Part shown: positions 38,667 to 47,917 of the stretch, piece by piece | Position numbering within the stretch: the first letter of the stretch is position 1 | Layout of the letters: each line of letters opens with the position of its first letter | NCBI GenBank assembly: GCA_041746135.1 | Contig: JBGTHQ010000037.1 | Location: 1 to 64,000 of the forward strand | Direction of reading: 5' to 3' | DNA: 64,000 nt | DNA from: Alg239-R122 sp041746135 | GTDB taxonomy: Bacteria > Pseudomonadota > Alphaproteobacteria > Sphingomonadales > Sphingomonadaceae | Notes under the pieces: model-generated | Databases searched by the model: none | The model's input: only the letters and a program-made list of their open reading frames with translations | Told to the model about the DNA's origin: nothing | Program-made: the position numbers and the translations under genes

Positions 38667-39181
38667 GGAGTAACCATAACAATAGCTTTTCCAGCCCACA
38701 TAACCGCACGAATATCGCTCCGGTGCGTGAACACGGGGCAGGCTGTTATGTAGTTATCCGCTTATGACCGGGCGATATTTGCAGATGCGGTACTGGTGCA
38801 ATAACCAAATACCGTAGCGTCGTGACTCGCCTTACTTTACACATCCGCCAAATGCGTAATTACGCGTTTCAACCATCCCATATCATTCCAGTCTTTGCCG
38901 GATTATCCCGCAGGATTGTGGCTATGAATGCTGAATACCACAACATCATGTTCGAAGGTGGAAACGGGCAAATTTTTCATAGCGCGCAGTACATATTGCG
39001 CGCCCTGCGAAGACACGCCACTTTGGCAGTTCATCATCGGCTCGGTAGGTTCGGAAATATATGATTATATTGCCAGAATGCGTTGCTGCAAATTGACGCA
39101 AATCTTGCCAATTTTCTTTCTGAACGCAACCCGAAAGGCTTTATGGCGTTACACTTTCATAACTTTCGAAAGGTAGATTTT
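38667..39181. other. Long intergenic region before the L,D-transpeptidase gene
   Basis: About 515 bp without a supported gene. Open frames at 38822-39064 and 38928-39176 have no recognisable features and atypical composition (many Cys, His, Arg). The stretch is somewhat richer in A+T than its neighbours. The last 20 bp carry the ribosome site (AAAGG) of the transpeptidase gene. No hairpin terminator for the esterase was found. Confidence 0.5.
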
Positions 39182-40438
39182 ATGCGTCACGTAACCCTTG
39201 CCTCCCTGCTTGTGCTTTCACTTACCGCCTGCAGCTTCAGCGGCCCCGATGCCGACGACACAGTGGAAAATACATCTGCTGGCAGTTCCGATATGGGTGC
39301 CGAAGATAATAGCATGATGCTCAATGACAGTATGTCCTTCGTCGATGCTTCGTCGGATCAGATGGCTTCGGGAAGCGCGTCCATGCAGCCGGACGATGGT
39401 TTTGAGGCGCCCGAATATATGCAGCTGCAGGTCGTGCTCGATGCGATGGGTTTCTCGCCCGGCATTATCGACGGCAAAATGGGATTATCGACCCGCAATG
39501 CAATTTCCGGTTTCCAGCAACAGGCTGGACTGGATGTAACCGGCAAACTGGATGAGGCAACCCAAGCAAAGCTGCAAACCGCCATGCGCACAAATGCGAC
39601 GCGTATCGTCACTATTCCGCCCGAATATGGCCAGCTGACCTTTACGGAAATTCCGGAAGACAGCAAGGCACAGGCGAAGATGGAAAAACTGGGTTATGAA
39701 AGCATGTGGGAAAAGCTTGCCGAACGCTTCCACACCACAAAGGAAGTGTTGCAATCTCTCAACCCTCAAATCGAAATGGCAGATACGGCATCGGCGGATA
39801 AAGCCAAGCCCATGAAGGATAAAGCACCGGCCGAGGCGAAAACGAAGACGGCCAACGCAGTCAACAGCGGAACTTCTGAAACTATGACGGGTAAGCGGAA
39901 ACTGGCGGTCGGCACGCAATTACGCGTACCCAATATTGGTGCGGACAAAATAGCCAAAGGCAGCGTCGATGACGAGAAATGGGCATCAACGCTCGTGTCG
40001 CTGGGCGTCGGCTCCGAACAGCCGCAAGCTGCCAAAGTGGTCGTCGACAAATCGGACGGTACCCTCAAGGCATTTGATGGTGCAGGCAAATTGATTGCGG
40101 CGTTTACTGCCACCATGGGTTCGTCGCACGATCCGCTTCCGCTGGGCAACTGGGACATTCTGGGCAAGGCGTACAATCCGCCTTTCTCGCTCGATCCGAC
40201 ATTGATGTGGGATATGCCCGATGACGGCGAAAAGCTCAGCCTGCCGCCCGGACCCAATGGACCGGTGGGTGTGGTGTGGATTGATCTCTCCAAGGAACAT
40301 TACGGCATTCACGGTACGCCCGATCCCGAGACGATCGGTCGCGCGGAAAGCCATGGCTGCGTGCGTCTGACCAACTGGGATGCCGCCCGGCTCGCGCAAA
40401 TGGTCAGCACAAAAACCAAAGTCATATTCCAAGCCTGA
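39182..40438 (+). CDS. L,D-transpeptidase lipoprotein with peptidoglycan-binding domain
   Basis: The 418-residue protein starts at ATG 39182, preceded by GAAAGG. A frame open further upstream lacks a signal sequence. The lipobox LSLTAC puts the lipidated Cys at 17. A Ser/Asp/Met-rich linker follows. A peptidoglycan-binding domain type 1 covers about 80-135 (LQVVLDAMGFSPGIIDGKMG). A LysM-like stretch, EKLAERFHTTKEVLQSLNP, comes next. The YkuD catalytic domain ends with HYGIHGTPDPETIGRAESHG followed by the active-site CVRLTN. It should make 3-3 peptidoglycan cross-links or attach proteins to the wall in the periplasm. It overlaps the M23 peptidase gene by one base (TGATG). Confidence 0.93.
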   Translation: MRHVTLASLLVLSLTACSFSGPDADDTVENTSAGSSDMGAEDNSMMLNDSMSFVDASSDQMASGSASMQPDDGFEAPEYMQLQVVLDAMGFSPGIIDGKMGLSTRNAISGFQQQAGLDVTGKLDEATQAKLQTAMRTNATRIVTIPPEYGQLTFTEIPEDSKAQAKMEKLGYESMWEKLAERFHTTKEVLQSLNPQIEMADTASADKAKPMKDKAPAEAKTKTANAVNSGTSETMTGKRKLAVGTQLRVPNIGADKIAKGSVDDEKWASTLVSLGVGSEQPQAAKVVVDKSDGTLKAFDGAGKLIAAFTATMGSSHDPLPLGNWDILGKAYNPPFSLDPTLMWDMPDDGEKLSLPPGPNGPVGVVWIDLSKEHYGIHGTPDPETIGRAESHGCVRLTNWDAARLAQMVSTKTKVIFQA

Positions 40439-41112
40439 TGAGAATTCAGACAACGGCCAGTCTGATGCTGCTGTCCGCCGCCATCGGTGCGGCAGCAGCA
40501 TCGGCCTATTGGATCCATGCATATGATATGGCCCCACACGAGCCATTCATAGCGGTTACGCCGCGAAGTGCGGGGGATGCTAAGCCAGCGCAACCGGTCA
40601 TCGAAGACAATCGCAGCGATACCGGCATGTTGCGCTCGGGTGCCGCACCACCTTTTTCTCGCAGTTCGAACAGACTGGTTATTCCCGTCGCAGGTGTTTC
40701 GGCCGCCGCTTTGTCGGACACCTATCTCGACAGCCGCAACGATGGCGAACGGCAGCATCAGGGGATAGATATCGCCGCCCCCCGCGGTACAGCTGTCCTT
40801 GCCGCCGCATCGGGCCGTATTGCAAAATTGTTTCGCAGCGATCAGGGCGGGCTGACGGTCTATGTGCGCAACCGCGACAAACGCAATATCTATTACTACG
40901 CCCATCTGGCGGGATATGCGCGGGGCCTAGCAGAGGGGCAGAACGTCGAGACAGGCGATGTCATCGGCTATGTCGGTACTACCGGAAATGCCGACCCCGC
41001 CGCCCCGCACCTGCACTTCGAAATACTCGAAACCGCGCCCGCCATGCGCTGGCACGAAGGACAATCGATCAATCCCTATCCAATCCTGCGCGGCACTCGG
41101 CCAGCGCCTTAG
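40438..41112 (+). CDS. M23-family metallopeptidase (LytM-like)
   Basis: The 224-residue protein has an N-terminal membrane anchor or signal (TTASLMLLSAAIGAAAASAY). It carries a C-terminal peptidase M23 domain: HQGIDIAAPRGTAVLAAASG with zinc ligands His and Asp, YYYAHLAGYARGLAEGQNV, and HLHFEI with the third ligand. The metal site looks complete, so it is probably an active endopeptidase on peptidoglycan cross-bridges. It is translationally coupled to the L,D-transpeptidase, a sensible pairing of wall cutting and relinking. Confidence 0.93.
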   Translation: MRIQTTASLMLLSAAIGAAAASAYWIHAYDMAPHEPFIAVTPRSAGDAKPAQPVIEDNRSDTGMLRSGAAPPFSRSSNRLVIPVAGVSAAALSDTYLDSRNDGERQHQGIDIAAPRGTAVLAAASGRIAKLFRSDQGGLTVYVRNRDKRNIYYYAHLAGYARGLAEGQNVETGDVIGYVGTTGNADPAAPHLHFEILETAPAMRWHEGQSINPYPILRGTRPAP

Positions 41113-41128
41113 ACCATGCGGCGCTGTT
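41102..41128. terminator. Candidate shared hairpin between convergent M23 and eda genes
   Basis: CAGCGCC (41102-41108) pairs with GGCGCTG (41120-41126) around an 11-nt loop, followed by TTAT. It spans the two convergent stops. The T run is poor, so intrinsic termination is uncertain. Confidence 0.35.
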
Positions 41129-41744
41129 ATCGGGTCGCAAGCGCCGATGCCGCTTGAGCACTGCGCGTAATAGCCGCGCTATCTGGCGCCCCTTTGCCCA
41201 CGACCCAGCTGCCGCCGACACATAATATTTGTTCGTGCGCCAGCCAGTCTTTGGCAGTTGCTTCGGTAATGCCGCCAGTCGGGCAGAACTTGCACTGGCT
41301 AAAGGGCGCTGCCAGCGCTTTGAGCGCAGCTAAGCCACCCGATGCCTCGGCGGGAAAGAATTTGAAATGGGTGAGGCCCAGATCGAGTCCGCGCATGATG
41401 TCGCCCGCGCTTGCGATGCCGGGCAGAAACGGAATGCCGCGATCGACCGCCGCCCTGCCCAGAGTGTCAGTCAGGCCGGGCGCGACGATAAATTCGCTGC
41501 CCGCCGCGATGGCCGCGTCCAGTTCATCGGGATTGGTGACAGTTCCGGCCCCGACAATCGCGCCATCAACGCTTTTCATTGCACGGATCACGTCCAGAGC
41601 CGCATCGGTACGCAATGTCACCTCCAGCACGGTAAGGCCTCCGGCAACCAGCGCCTGTGCGATCGGAACCGCATGCGCGATGTCATGGACGACCAGCACG
41701 GGTATGACGGGCGCGGTGCGCATCAGTGTCTCTATCGGTTTCAT
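41127..41744 (-). CDS. eda: 2-keto-3-deoxy-6-phosphogluconate (KDPG) aldolase
   Basis: The 205-residue class I aldolase splits KDPG to pyruvate and glyceraldehyde 3-phosphate, the last step of the Entner-Doudoroff pathway. The general-base Glu is in LTVLEVTLRTDAA, the Schiff-base Lys in LTHFKFFPAEASGG, and the phosphate-binding loop is KFCPTGGI. Its start overlaps the glk stop by four bases. It is the final gene of the zwf-pgl-edd-glk-eda operon. Confidence 0.96.
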   Translation of the reverse strand: MKPIETLMRTAPVIPVLVVHDIAHAVPIAQALVAGGLTVLEVTLRTDAALDVIRAMKSVDGAIVGAGTVTNPDELDAAIAAGSEFIVAPGLTDTLGRAAVDRGIPFLPGIASAGDIMRGLDLGLTHFKFFPAEASGGLAALKALAAPFSQCKFCPTGGITEATAKDWLAHEQILCVGGSWVVGKGAPDSAAITRSAQAASALATR

Positions 41745-42733
41745 ATCGCGTGCTCCTTTAAAAATGCTGCTGCCGCGCCATACAGGCCGGGCTCTTCGTG
41801 CAGCAACTGTTTAACCGGTATAGCTTCCATGAGCGACTGGAAACGCCCTTTGGCAACGAAACGCTGACGAAATCCGGAAGAAGGCAAGCGCTGCCGGATG
41901 CGGTTGCCCAGTCCTCCCGCCATTACAACTTTACTGGCACCCTGCGCCAGCGCGATATCGCCGGTCACCGCGCCCAGACACATGCAGAACCGGTCGAACG
42001 CCGCGGCGGCCAGACTATCGTTGCCGGAAAGCGCGAGCGTCCATAATTGCTTGTCATCCAAATCCCTGGGAATTTCGGCTTCGCGCTTTGCCAAAAGCCG
42101 GTAGATGATCGCCAAACCGGGGCCAGCGACGATCCTTTCCGCCGATACGCGACGATGCGATTCGCGGAGTGTGGCCAGAAGCTGGTCCTCGATACGGTCG
42201 AGCGGGGCAAAATCAATGTGGCCGCCCTCGGTTTCGATGACATGGTAGCTGCCGCGGACATCCACCACAAGGGCGACACCCAACCCCGTTCCGGGTCCAA
42301 CTATCGTAGTGACGCCATAGCGACTGGCGGGCTCATCGGGTCCGCAGATGGGACTGAACATATCGTCGCCCAGAGTCGCCACCGCATGGCCGACCGCGCC
42401 GAAATCGTTGACGAGCGTATAGCGTTTCAGTTCCAGTTTTTCGCAGATCAGCTCAGGGCGGATCAGCCAGCTGCTGTTCGTAAAATGAATGACGTCTCCG
42501 CCGGTTCTTCCGGCCACCGCAATCGCGCCATCATGCGGCAATTCGCGCCCGATTTCACGGCTATAGGCCTGCCATGCGATCTGCATGCTGCTATGGTCGG
42601 CGGCCTTCATCTTGACGATATTGTCAATCCCGATAATCCGCCCTTTGTCGATTGATGCAATCGCGAAACGCGCATGGGTGCCGCCAATATCGGCAACCAC
42701 AAGCTCTTTGATATCTGCGTTGGCGATGTTCAC
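41741..42733 (-). CDS. glk: Glucokinase
   Basis: The 330-residue bacterial glucokinase phosphorylates glucose with ATP. The N-terminal motif is ELVVADIGGTHARFAIA and the sugar-binding part includes LVNDFGAVGHAV. Later marks are VGPGTGLGVALV, ETEGGHIDFAP and VVMAGGLGNRI. The GTG at 42733 is taken as the start because it overlaps the edd stop as GTGA. The frame continues upstream to an ATG at 42910, but that extension lies inside edd and is Arg-rich, so it is not coding. The order glk between edd and eda feeds free glucose from the GH enzymes into this operon's pathway. Confidence 0.95.
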   Translation of the reverse strand: MNIANADIKELVVADIGGTHARFAIASIDKGRIIGIDNIVKMKAADHSSMQIAWQAYSREIGRELPHDGAIAVAGRTGGDVIHFTNSSWLIRPELICEKLELKRYTLVNDFGAVGHAVATLGDDMFSPICGPDEPASRYGVTTIVGPGTGLGVALVVDVRGSYHVIETEGGHIDFAPLDRIEDQLLATLRESHRRVSAERIVAGPGLAIIYRLLAKREAEIPRDLDDKQLWTLALSGNDSLAAAAFDRFCMCLGAVTGDIALAQGASKVVMAGGLGNRIRQRLPSSGFRQRFVAKGRFQSLMEAIPVKQLLHEEPGLYGAAAAFLKEHAI

Positions 42734-44565
42734 AGGCCCGCTTCTCTCAGCATCGCGCTGCCGCCCTTCTCGGCCGGATCGCTGTGATGGCGCATCATCG
42801 CAAACAGCTCGCGGCCGGTGCCCATCGGGGCAGGCGGCGCTTCGGCCTGCGGGCGCGCCTCCCATATAGCGGGATCGACGAGCGCACTCAGCTCTCCGTT
42901 TTCGGCGCACACCCGCACAATATCGCCATCGCGCAATTTGCCCAGCCCGCCGCCATGATAGGCTTCGGGGCTGCAGTGAATGGCAGACGGTATCTTTCCG
43001 CTCGCCCCCGACATGCGGCCGTCGGTGAGCAGCGCAATCCGAAAGCCCCTGTCCTGCAATACGCCGAGCGGCGATGTCAGCTTGTGCAATTCGGGCATGC
43101 CGTTGGCGGCAGGTCCCTGAAAGCGCACCACGACCACGACATCGCGGTCGAGCTCACCGCGCTTGAAAGCGGCCATCACTTCGTTCTGGTCGGTAAAGAC
43201 CGCCGCCGGCGCCTCGATCGTCCATCGGCTTTTGTCCACCGCGCTCGTTTTCATGGTGCAACGGCCAAGATTGCCTTGCAAAAGGCGCATGCCGCCATCG
43301 GGCTGGAACGGGCTAGCGGCGGGACGCAATATGGTTTCATCCAGGCTGTTGGCGGGCGTCAGCCGGAACGCGAGCGCGTCATTCTCGATCACAGCTTGCT
43401 GTGCGCCTTCGGCCAGCGATTGGCCGTAAACCGTAAGGATATCCCCGTGCGCCAGACCCGCACCGAGCAGCTCGCGGATCACGAACGGCATGCCGCCCGC
43501 CGCGGCGAAATAATTCACGTCCCCCGCTCCGTTTGGATAAATGGCGGCGATCAAGGGCACGGCGCGCGACAATTCGTCCATATCGTCCCAGTTGAGAATG
43601 ATACCGGCCGCACGCGCGATGGCGGGCAGGTGCAACACATGATTGGTCGATCCGCCGGTGGCCAGCAGGCCCACGATCGCGTTGACGATCGCTTTCTCGT
43701 CGATACAATGGCCCAGCGGACGGTAATCCTCGCCTTCCACGCCACCAGTGGCCCAGCCAATTTCAGTGACCCGGTGCACGGCGGCGCGGGTCAGTTCCTG
43801 CCGCAGCTTGTTGCCAGGGTTGACGAAACTGCTGCCCGGGATATGCAGCCCCATCATTTCCATCATCATCTGGTTGGAATTAGCGGTGCCAAAAAATGTG
43901 CAGGTGCCCGCACTATGATAGGAAGCGGATTCGGCGTCGAGCAATTCCTCTTCGCCGATTTTGCCCTCCGCATAAAGCTGACGCACACGGATTTTTTCCT
44001 TGTTGGCCAAGCCCGACGGCATCGGACCCGCGGGAATGAGAATGGTCGGCAAATGCCCGAAACGCAGCGCCCCGATCAGCAGACCCGGTACGATCTTGTC
44101 GCAAATGCCGAGAAGCAACGCGCTTTCGAACATGCCGTGGCTCAGCGCGATGGCGGTGCTCATCGCGATCACGTCGCGGCTGAACAGCGACAGCTCCATG
44201 CTGTCCTGCCCCTGTGTCACCCCGTCGCACATCGCCGGAACCCCGCCCGCAACTTGCGCTGTCGCGCCCTTTTCGCGCGCGAAAATCTTGATCTGTTCGG
44301 GGTAGCGGCCATAGGGCTGGTGCGCCGACAGCATGTCGTTATAGGCGGTGACAATGCCGATATTCATTGCCTTGCCGCTTCGTATCGCGGGCTTGTCCTC
44401 GCCCGAGGCGGCAAAGCCGTGCGCCAGATTGCCGCACGATAAAGTGGGCCGATGCACGCCCGCCTCGCGCTGCCGGTCAATCAGGTCGAGATAGGCCGAA
44501 CGGGTCGGTTTCGAACGTGCGATGATGCGCTGCGTAACTTTTTCAAGGACCGGATTGAGAGTCAT
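42730..44565 (-). CDS. edd: 6-phosphogluconate dehydratase
   Basis: The 611-residue iron-sulfur dehydratase makes KDPG from 6-phosphogluconate. Family marks are GNLAHGFAASGEDKPAI, IVTAYNDMLSAHQPYGRYPE, VPAMCDGVTQGQDSMELSLF with a cluster Cys, LLLGICDKIVPG with a second Cys, GTCTFFGTANSNQ with a third, and TDGRMSGASGKIPSAIH near the C-terminus. Length is as expected. It overlaps pgl upstream and glk downstream by four bases each. Confidence 0.97.
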   Translation of the reverse strand: MTLNPVLEKVTQRIIARSKPTRSAYLDLIDRQREAGVHRPTLSCGNLAHGFAASGEDKPAIRSGKAMNIGIVTAYNDMLSAHQPYGRYPEQIKIFAREKGATAQVAGGVPAMCDGVTQGQDSMELSLFSRDVIAMSTAIALSHGMFESALLLGICDKIVPGLLIGALRFGHLPTILIPAGPMPSGLANKEKIRVRQLYAEGKIGEEELLDAESASYHSAGTCTFFGTANSNQMMMEMMGLHIPGSSFVNPGNKLRQELTRAAVHRVTEIGWATGGVEGEDYRPLGHCIDEKAIVNAIVGLLATGGSTNHVLHLPAIARAAGIILNWDDMDELSRAVPLIAAIYPNGAGDVNYFAAAGGMPFVIRELLGAGLAHGDILTVYGQSLAEGAQQAVIENDALAFRLTPANSLDETILRPAASPFQPDGGMRLLQGNLGRCTMKTSAVDKSRWTIEAPAAVFTDQNEVMAAFKRGELDRDVVVVVRFQGPAANGMPELHKLTSPLGVLQDRGFRIALLTDGRMSGASGKIPSAIHCSPEAYHGGGLGKLRDGDIVRVCAENGELSALVDPAIWEARPQAEAPPAPMGTGRELFAMMRHHSDPAEKGGSAMLREAGL

Positions 44566-45176
44566 GAGGGGCTCCAGAAGATCGTGATCGGGCAGGTTGC
44601 GGATGCGATCAACCGTGCCACCGGCAGGTCATTTTCCCGCGCGATGGCGGCATCCAGAACCGCCTTTTTCTCGTCTCCGCCGATGACCAGCATGATCGCA
44701 TCGGTGTTGGTCAGCGCCGCGAGGTTGAGGCTCAGGCGGTCGAAGGGCGCTTCGGGTGGCAATGGATCGGGGGTGTTACGCACGACCATGGGATCGCCGC
44801 CGGGCTGCGGATCCATATTGGGAAATAGCGAAGCCACATGCCCGTCGGAGCCCATGCCCAGCCAGACCAGATCGAAATGCGGCGGCGGCGCGCCTTGCGA
44901 CAGCGGCACTATTGCGGCACCGGTGTCGCCCAGATGCCGGGTCAGCAAACCCAGATTGCTGGCTTTATGGTCCGCAGGTACGCAGCGATCGTCGGTCAGC
45001 CATATCTGCGCGGCGCTCCAGTCAATATCGCGCTGCGCCAGTTCAGCAAATACCGGTCCCGGCGTGCGTCCGCCCGGCACCGCAGTGCAGACCTCGCCCA
45101 TACGCGCCAGGCACGCGCCGACATGGTCGGCCACCGCCTCGATGCTGGTGTCCTTGGCAAAAGTCACGCTATTCAT
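44562..45176 (-). CDS. pgl: 6-phosphogluconolactonase
   Basis: The 204-residue DevB/SOL-type lactonase hydrolyses 6-phosphogluconolactone to 6-phosphogluconate. Marks are TAVPGGRTPGPVFAEL, the IWLTDDRCVPADHKASN loop, LVWLGMGSDGHVASLFP and RLSLNLAALTNTDAIMLVIG. It begins within the end of zwf (8-bp overlap) and ends over the edd start, which fits its place between the two steps of the pathway. Confidence 0.95.
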   Translation of the reverse strand: MNSVTFAKDTSIEAVADHVGACLARMGEVCTAVPGGRTPGPVFAELAQRDIDWSAAQIWLTDDRCVPADHKASNLGLLTRHLGDTGAAIVPLSQGAPPPHFDLVWLGMGSDGHVASLFPNMDPQPGGDPMVVRNTPDPLPPEAPFDRLSLNLAALTNTDAIMLVIGGDEKKAVLDAAIARENDLPVARLIASATCPITIFWSPS

Positions 45177-46629
45177 TCCAACTTACCCCGTCGCGTTCGG
45201 TCAGTGCGATGCTGGCGGACGGTCCCCAGCTTCCCGACCCGTATGGCTTGACGTCCATGTGCGCCTTGGCCCAGGTCGCGCGGATGGCGTCGACCCAGCG
45301 CCACTGCGCCTCGACCTCGTCGCGCCTCACGAACAAGGTCGGGTCGCCGTCGATCAAGTCGAGTAGCAAGCGCTCATAGGCAATGCGCCGTTGCGCTTTC
45401 GAAAACGCCTGTGTCAGCGAGAGGTCGAGCGGCACTTCGCGCAATACCACACCCTCGCGGTCCATGCCGGGTTCTTTTGCCATTACCTGTAGCCGGACAT
45501 ATTCTTCCGGCTGCAGACGGATCACCAGCCGGTTGGCCGCAAGCTTGCCGCCGCGCTCGGCAAATATGTTGTGCGGCACGCATTTGAACTGGATCACGAT
45601 TTCGCTGCGCCGCTGGGTCAGGCGTTTGCCGGTGCGCAGATAGAAAGGCACGCCGCTCCACCGCCAGTTATCGACATGCGCCTTGATCGCGACAAACGTT
45701 TCCGTATCCGATGCGGAACCCAGATCCTGTTCATACCCGCCGACCGATTCGCCCTTGATCGCGCCTTCGCCATATTGGCCGCGCACCATTTCATCCGCGC
45801 TGATGGCTTGCAAGCTGCGCAGAACCTTCACTTTTTCGTCGCGCACCGATGTGGAATCCAGATTGGCCGGCGGTTCCATCGCGATCAGCGCCAGCAATTG
45901 CAGCATGTGGTTCTGCACCATATCGCGCAGCGCACCGGTATCGTCATAAAATCCGTGACGCCCCTCCAGACCGACCGTCTCGGAGATGGTAATCTGCACA
46001 TGGTCGATCCCTTGCGAATTCCACAAGGGTTCGAACATCATATTGGCGAAACGCAGCGCCATCAGGTTCTGCACTGTTTCCTTGCCGAGATAATGATCGA
46101 TCCGGTAAATACGCTGCTCTGGAAACACGCTGGCGACGGCATCGTTAATCGTTCCCGATGATGCCAGATCGTGACCGAGCGGCTTTTCAAGGCCAATACG
46201 CACGTTCTCGCCAGTAAGCCCGGCAGATTTCAGGCCCTGAATCGTCGGTTCGAACAGGAAGGGCGCGGTGGAAAGGAAGATCGACATGCCCCCCGCAAGA
46301 TCGCCCAGTTTTTCGGCCAGCACATCGAACCCTTCGATTGTCGAGGCGTCGAGCGGTTGATAGGCAAGCCGGTCGAGAAAACTTTGCAGCTTGCTTTCGT
46401 CCTTGCGATCGTCGGGCAGATATTGCAGTAGCGCCTCGCGTGCCATCTCCTGATAGTCCTTATCGGACATTTCTGTCCGCGCCGTTCCAAAGATGCGCAG
46501 CTTTTCCGCGACCAGCCCGTCTTCGTGCAGCGCATAGAGCGAGGGCAGCAGCATCCGTTTGGCAAGATCGCCCGTCGCCCCGAACAGCAACAGGGTTTCA
46601 TAACTTTGCGCTGGCTTTTCTGCGTTCAT
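45169..46629 (-). CDS. zwf: Glucose-6-phosphate 1-dehydrogenase
   Basis: The 486-residue protein oxidises glucose 6-phosphate with NADP. The coenzyme motif LLLFGATGDLAKRMLLPSLY is near the N-terminus and the active-site motif YRIDHYLGKETVQNLMALRF is in the middle. Late marks include VPFYLRTGKRL and EYVRLQVMAKEPG. The ATG at 46629 is preferred: AGGAAAG lies upstream of it and the product starts like other family members. An ATG at 46674 would add 15 residues. It is the first gene of the Entner-Doudoroff operon, and a LacI-type operator sits 87 bp upstream. Confidence 0.97.
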   Translation of the reverse strand: MNAEKPAQSYETLLLFGATGDLAKRMLLPSLYALHEDGLVAEKLRIFGTARTEMSDKDYQEMAREALLQYLPDDRKDESKLQSFLDRLAYQPLDASTIEGFDVLAEKLGDLAGGMSIFLSTAPFLFEPTIQGLKSAGLTGENVRIGLEKPLGHDLASSGTINDAVASVFPEQRIYRIDHYLGKETVQNLMALRFANMMFEPLWNSQGIDHVQITISETVGLEGRHGFYDDTGALRDMVQNHMLQLLALIAMEPPANLDSTSVRDEKVKVLRSLQAISADEMVRGQYGEGAIKGESVGGYEQDLGSASDTETFVAIKAHVDNWRWSGVPFYLRTGKRLTQRRSEIVIQFKCVPHNIFAERGGKLAANRLVIRLQPEEYVRLQVMAKEPGMDREGVVLREVPLDLSLTQAFSKAQRRIAYERLLLDLIDGDPTLFVRRDEVEAQWRWVDAIRATWAKAHMDVKPYGSGSWGPSASIALTERDGVSWNE

Positions 46630-46715
46630 GATTTTCTTTCCTGCCACATTCGCCGTCGGCGTATCATGACACATATAGCATTGTTTGCCAGATATGTTTC
46701 ATTCTGCGGGCTATC

Positions 46716-46729
46716 TGACAGCGTTGTCA
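46716..46729. promoter_or_regulatory. LacI-type operator TGACAGCGTTGTCA upstream of zwf
   Basis: A 14-bp palindrome with one mismatched pair and a central CG. It is the only such site between the LacI gene (ends 46795) and the zwf start (46629). Its outer bases match the xylose and halogenase/TonB operators, which suggests glycan breakdown and hexose catabolism are controlled together. Confidence 0.75.
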
Positions 46730-46794
46730 GAAAATGGCAAGCGCATGTGTTGACATGCACCCATATTCCGCAACCTCAAGAAATTTTTCTGCGC

Positions 46795-47808
46795 CTATGG
46801 TGGCGGCCCGGCGGAGTCGCGCAGAACAACGCGGTGGGCGAGATAGAGGGGTTCGCCTTCCGCGCTGCGCCGCGACATGTTCTGCGAGAGCAATGTCACG
46901 GCTTGCGATGCCAGCTGCCCGATCGGCTGACGTACGGTGGTAAGGTGCGGGCTGATGATCGCGGCAATCGGCGTATCGTCGAAACCGACGATCGAAAGCT
47001 GCTGCGGCACCCGGATGTTGCGGCCATAAGCGGCCGAGATCGCCGCGGCGGCCATGTCGTCATTGCTCGCGAAAATCGCGGTCGGCGGCGCAGCCATATC
47101 GAGCAGCGATTCCGCACATTCCAAACCGCTGGCGTAATCGAAATACCCCTGGCGCATCAGCGTTTCATCGACAGGCAACCCCGCCCCCGTCAGGGCGTTC
47201 ACGAACCCTTCGTAGCGTTTGTGCGATGCGCCATGATCGGGATGGCCGCGAATAAAGCCGATCCGTTTATGCCCTATATCGATCAGATACTGGGTAATTT
47301 CCTGCGCTGCATCGCTATCGTTCATATTGACCGATGGCTGTCGGGGAACAGGCTCATCCGGACAAACCATGATGTAATTTACGCCGCGTTCCTCCAGCAG
47401 CGCGGTAACGGCTGCGTCGTCGCACAGCGGCGGCGTGACGATCACTCCGCTGGGCGACAGCGTATCCAGCACGCGGCGAACGCCATCCAGCCCTTCCGGA
47501 CAGCTGTCCATGACCAGTTGCATTGACAGTTCGTGACAGCGTTCCAGCGCCCCCAGATGCATGTTTTCCAGATAGGCGCGGCTGGGATTGTTGACAAGCA
47601 GGGCCACGATCTGCGCGGCGCCGCTGCGCAACGTGCGCGCGGCCTGATTTAGCGTATAATCCAGCCGCGCGGCGGCATCCAGTACGGCGGAGCGCGTTTC
47701 GGTGCGCACATAATTTTCCTCGTTGAGCACGCGCGATACGGTTTTGAGCGAAACCCCCGCCTCCCGGGCCACATCAACCATGGTCGAGCGCCGTATATTT
47801 TGCGTCAT
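46795..47808 (-). CDS. LacI-family transcriptional regulator, probable Entner-Doudoroff operon regulator
   Basis: The 337-residue regulator has the helix-turn-helix STMVDVAREAGVSLKTVSRV and the hinge helix AARTLRSGA. The sensor domain includes VALLVNNPSRAYLENMHLGA, DIGHKRIGFIRGHPDHGASH and TAIFASNDDMAAAAISAA. It is clearly paralogous to the regulator at 25565. It lies directly upstream of zwf on the same strand, with the operator between them, so it could repress the operon. The inducer may be a hexose or a hexose phosphate; the sequence does not say which. Confidence 0.92.
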   Translation of the reverse strand: MTQNIRRSTMVDVAREAGVSLKTVSRVLNEENYVRTETRSAVLDAAARLDYTLNQAARTLRSGAAQIVALLVNNPSRAYLENMHLGALERCHELSMQLVMDSCPEGLDGVRRVLDTLSPSGVIVTPPLCDDAAVTALLEERGVNYIMVCPDEPVPRQPSVNMNDSDAAQEITQYLIDIGHKRIGFIRGHPDHGASHKRYEGFVNALTGAGLPVDETLMRQGYFDYASGLECAESLLDMAAPPTAIFASNDDMAAAAISAAYGRNIRVPQQLSIVGFDDTPIAAIISPHLTTVRQPIGQLASQAVTLLSQNMSRRSAEGEPLYLAHRVVLRDSAGPPP

Positions 47809-47917
47809 ATTTATCTCCGGCGCCCATGCGCATTCAACGATATTCCTGCTGCCCTAGTCGCGACACTTGTTCAAGAGCTAGCTTGCCAATGCAAATGTCC
47901 TATCCTAGCATCCGGCC

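Noticed and set aside
38822..39176. Small frames upstream of the L,D-transpeptidase
   Set aside because: Composition is unlike real proteins of this genome and no ribosome site is seen; the ATG at 39182 with AAAGG explains the region.
42734..42910. N-terminal extension of glucokinase to an ATG at 42910
   Set aside because: The extra 59 residues are Arg-rich and overlap the edd C-terminus. The GTG at 42733 gives the family N-terminus and a GTGA coupling.
42784..44442. Plus-strand frame of 552 codons opposite edd
   Set aside because: It is antisense to a complete 6-phosphogluconate dehydratase. High G+C codon bias makes such antisense frames long. The sequence is His/Arg-rich with no motif.
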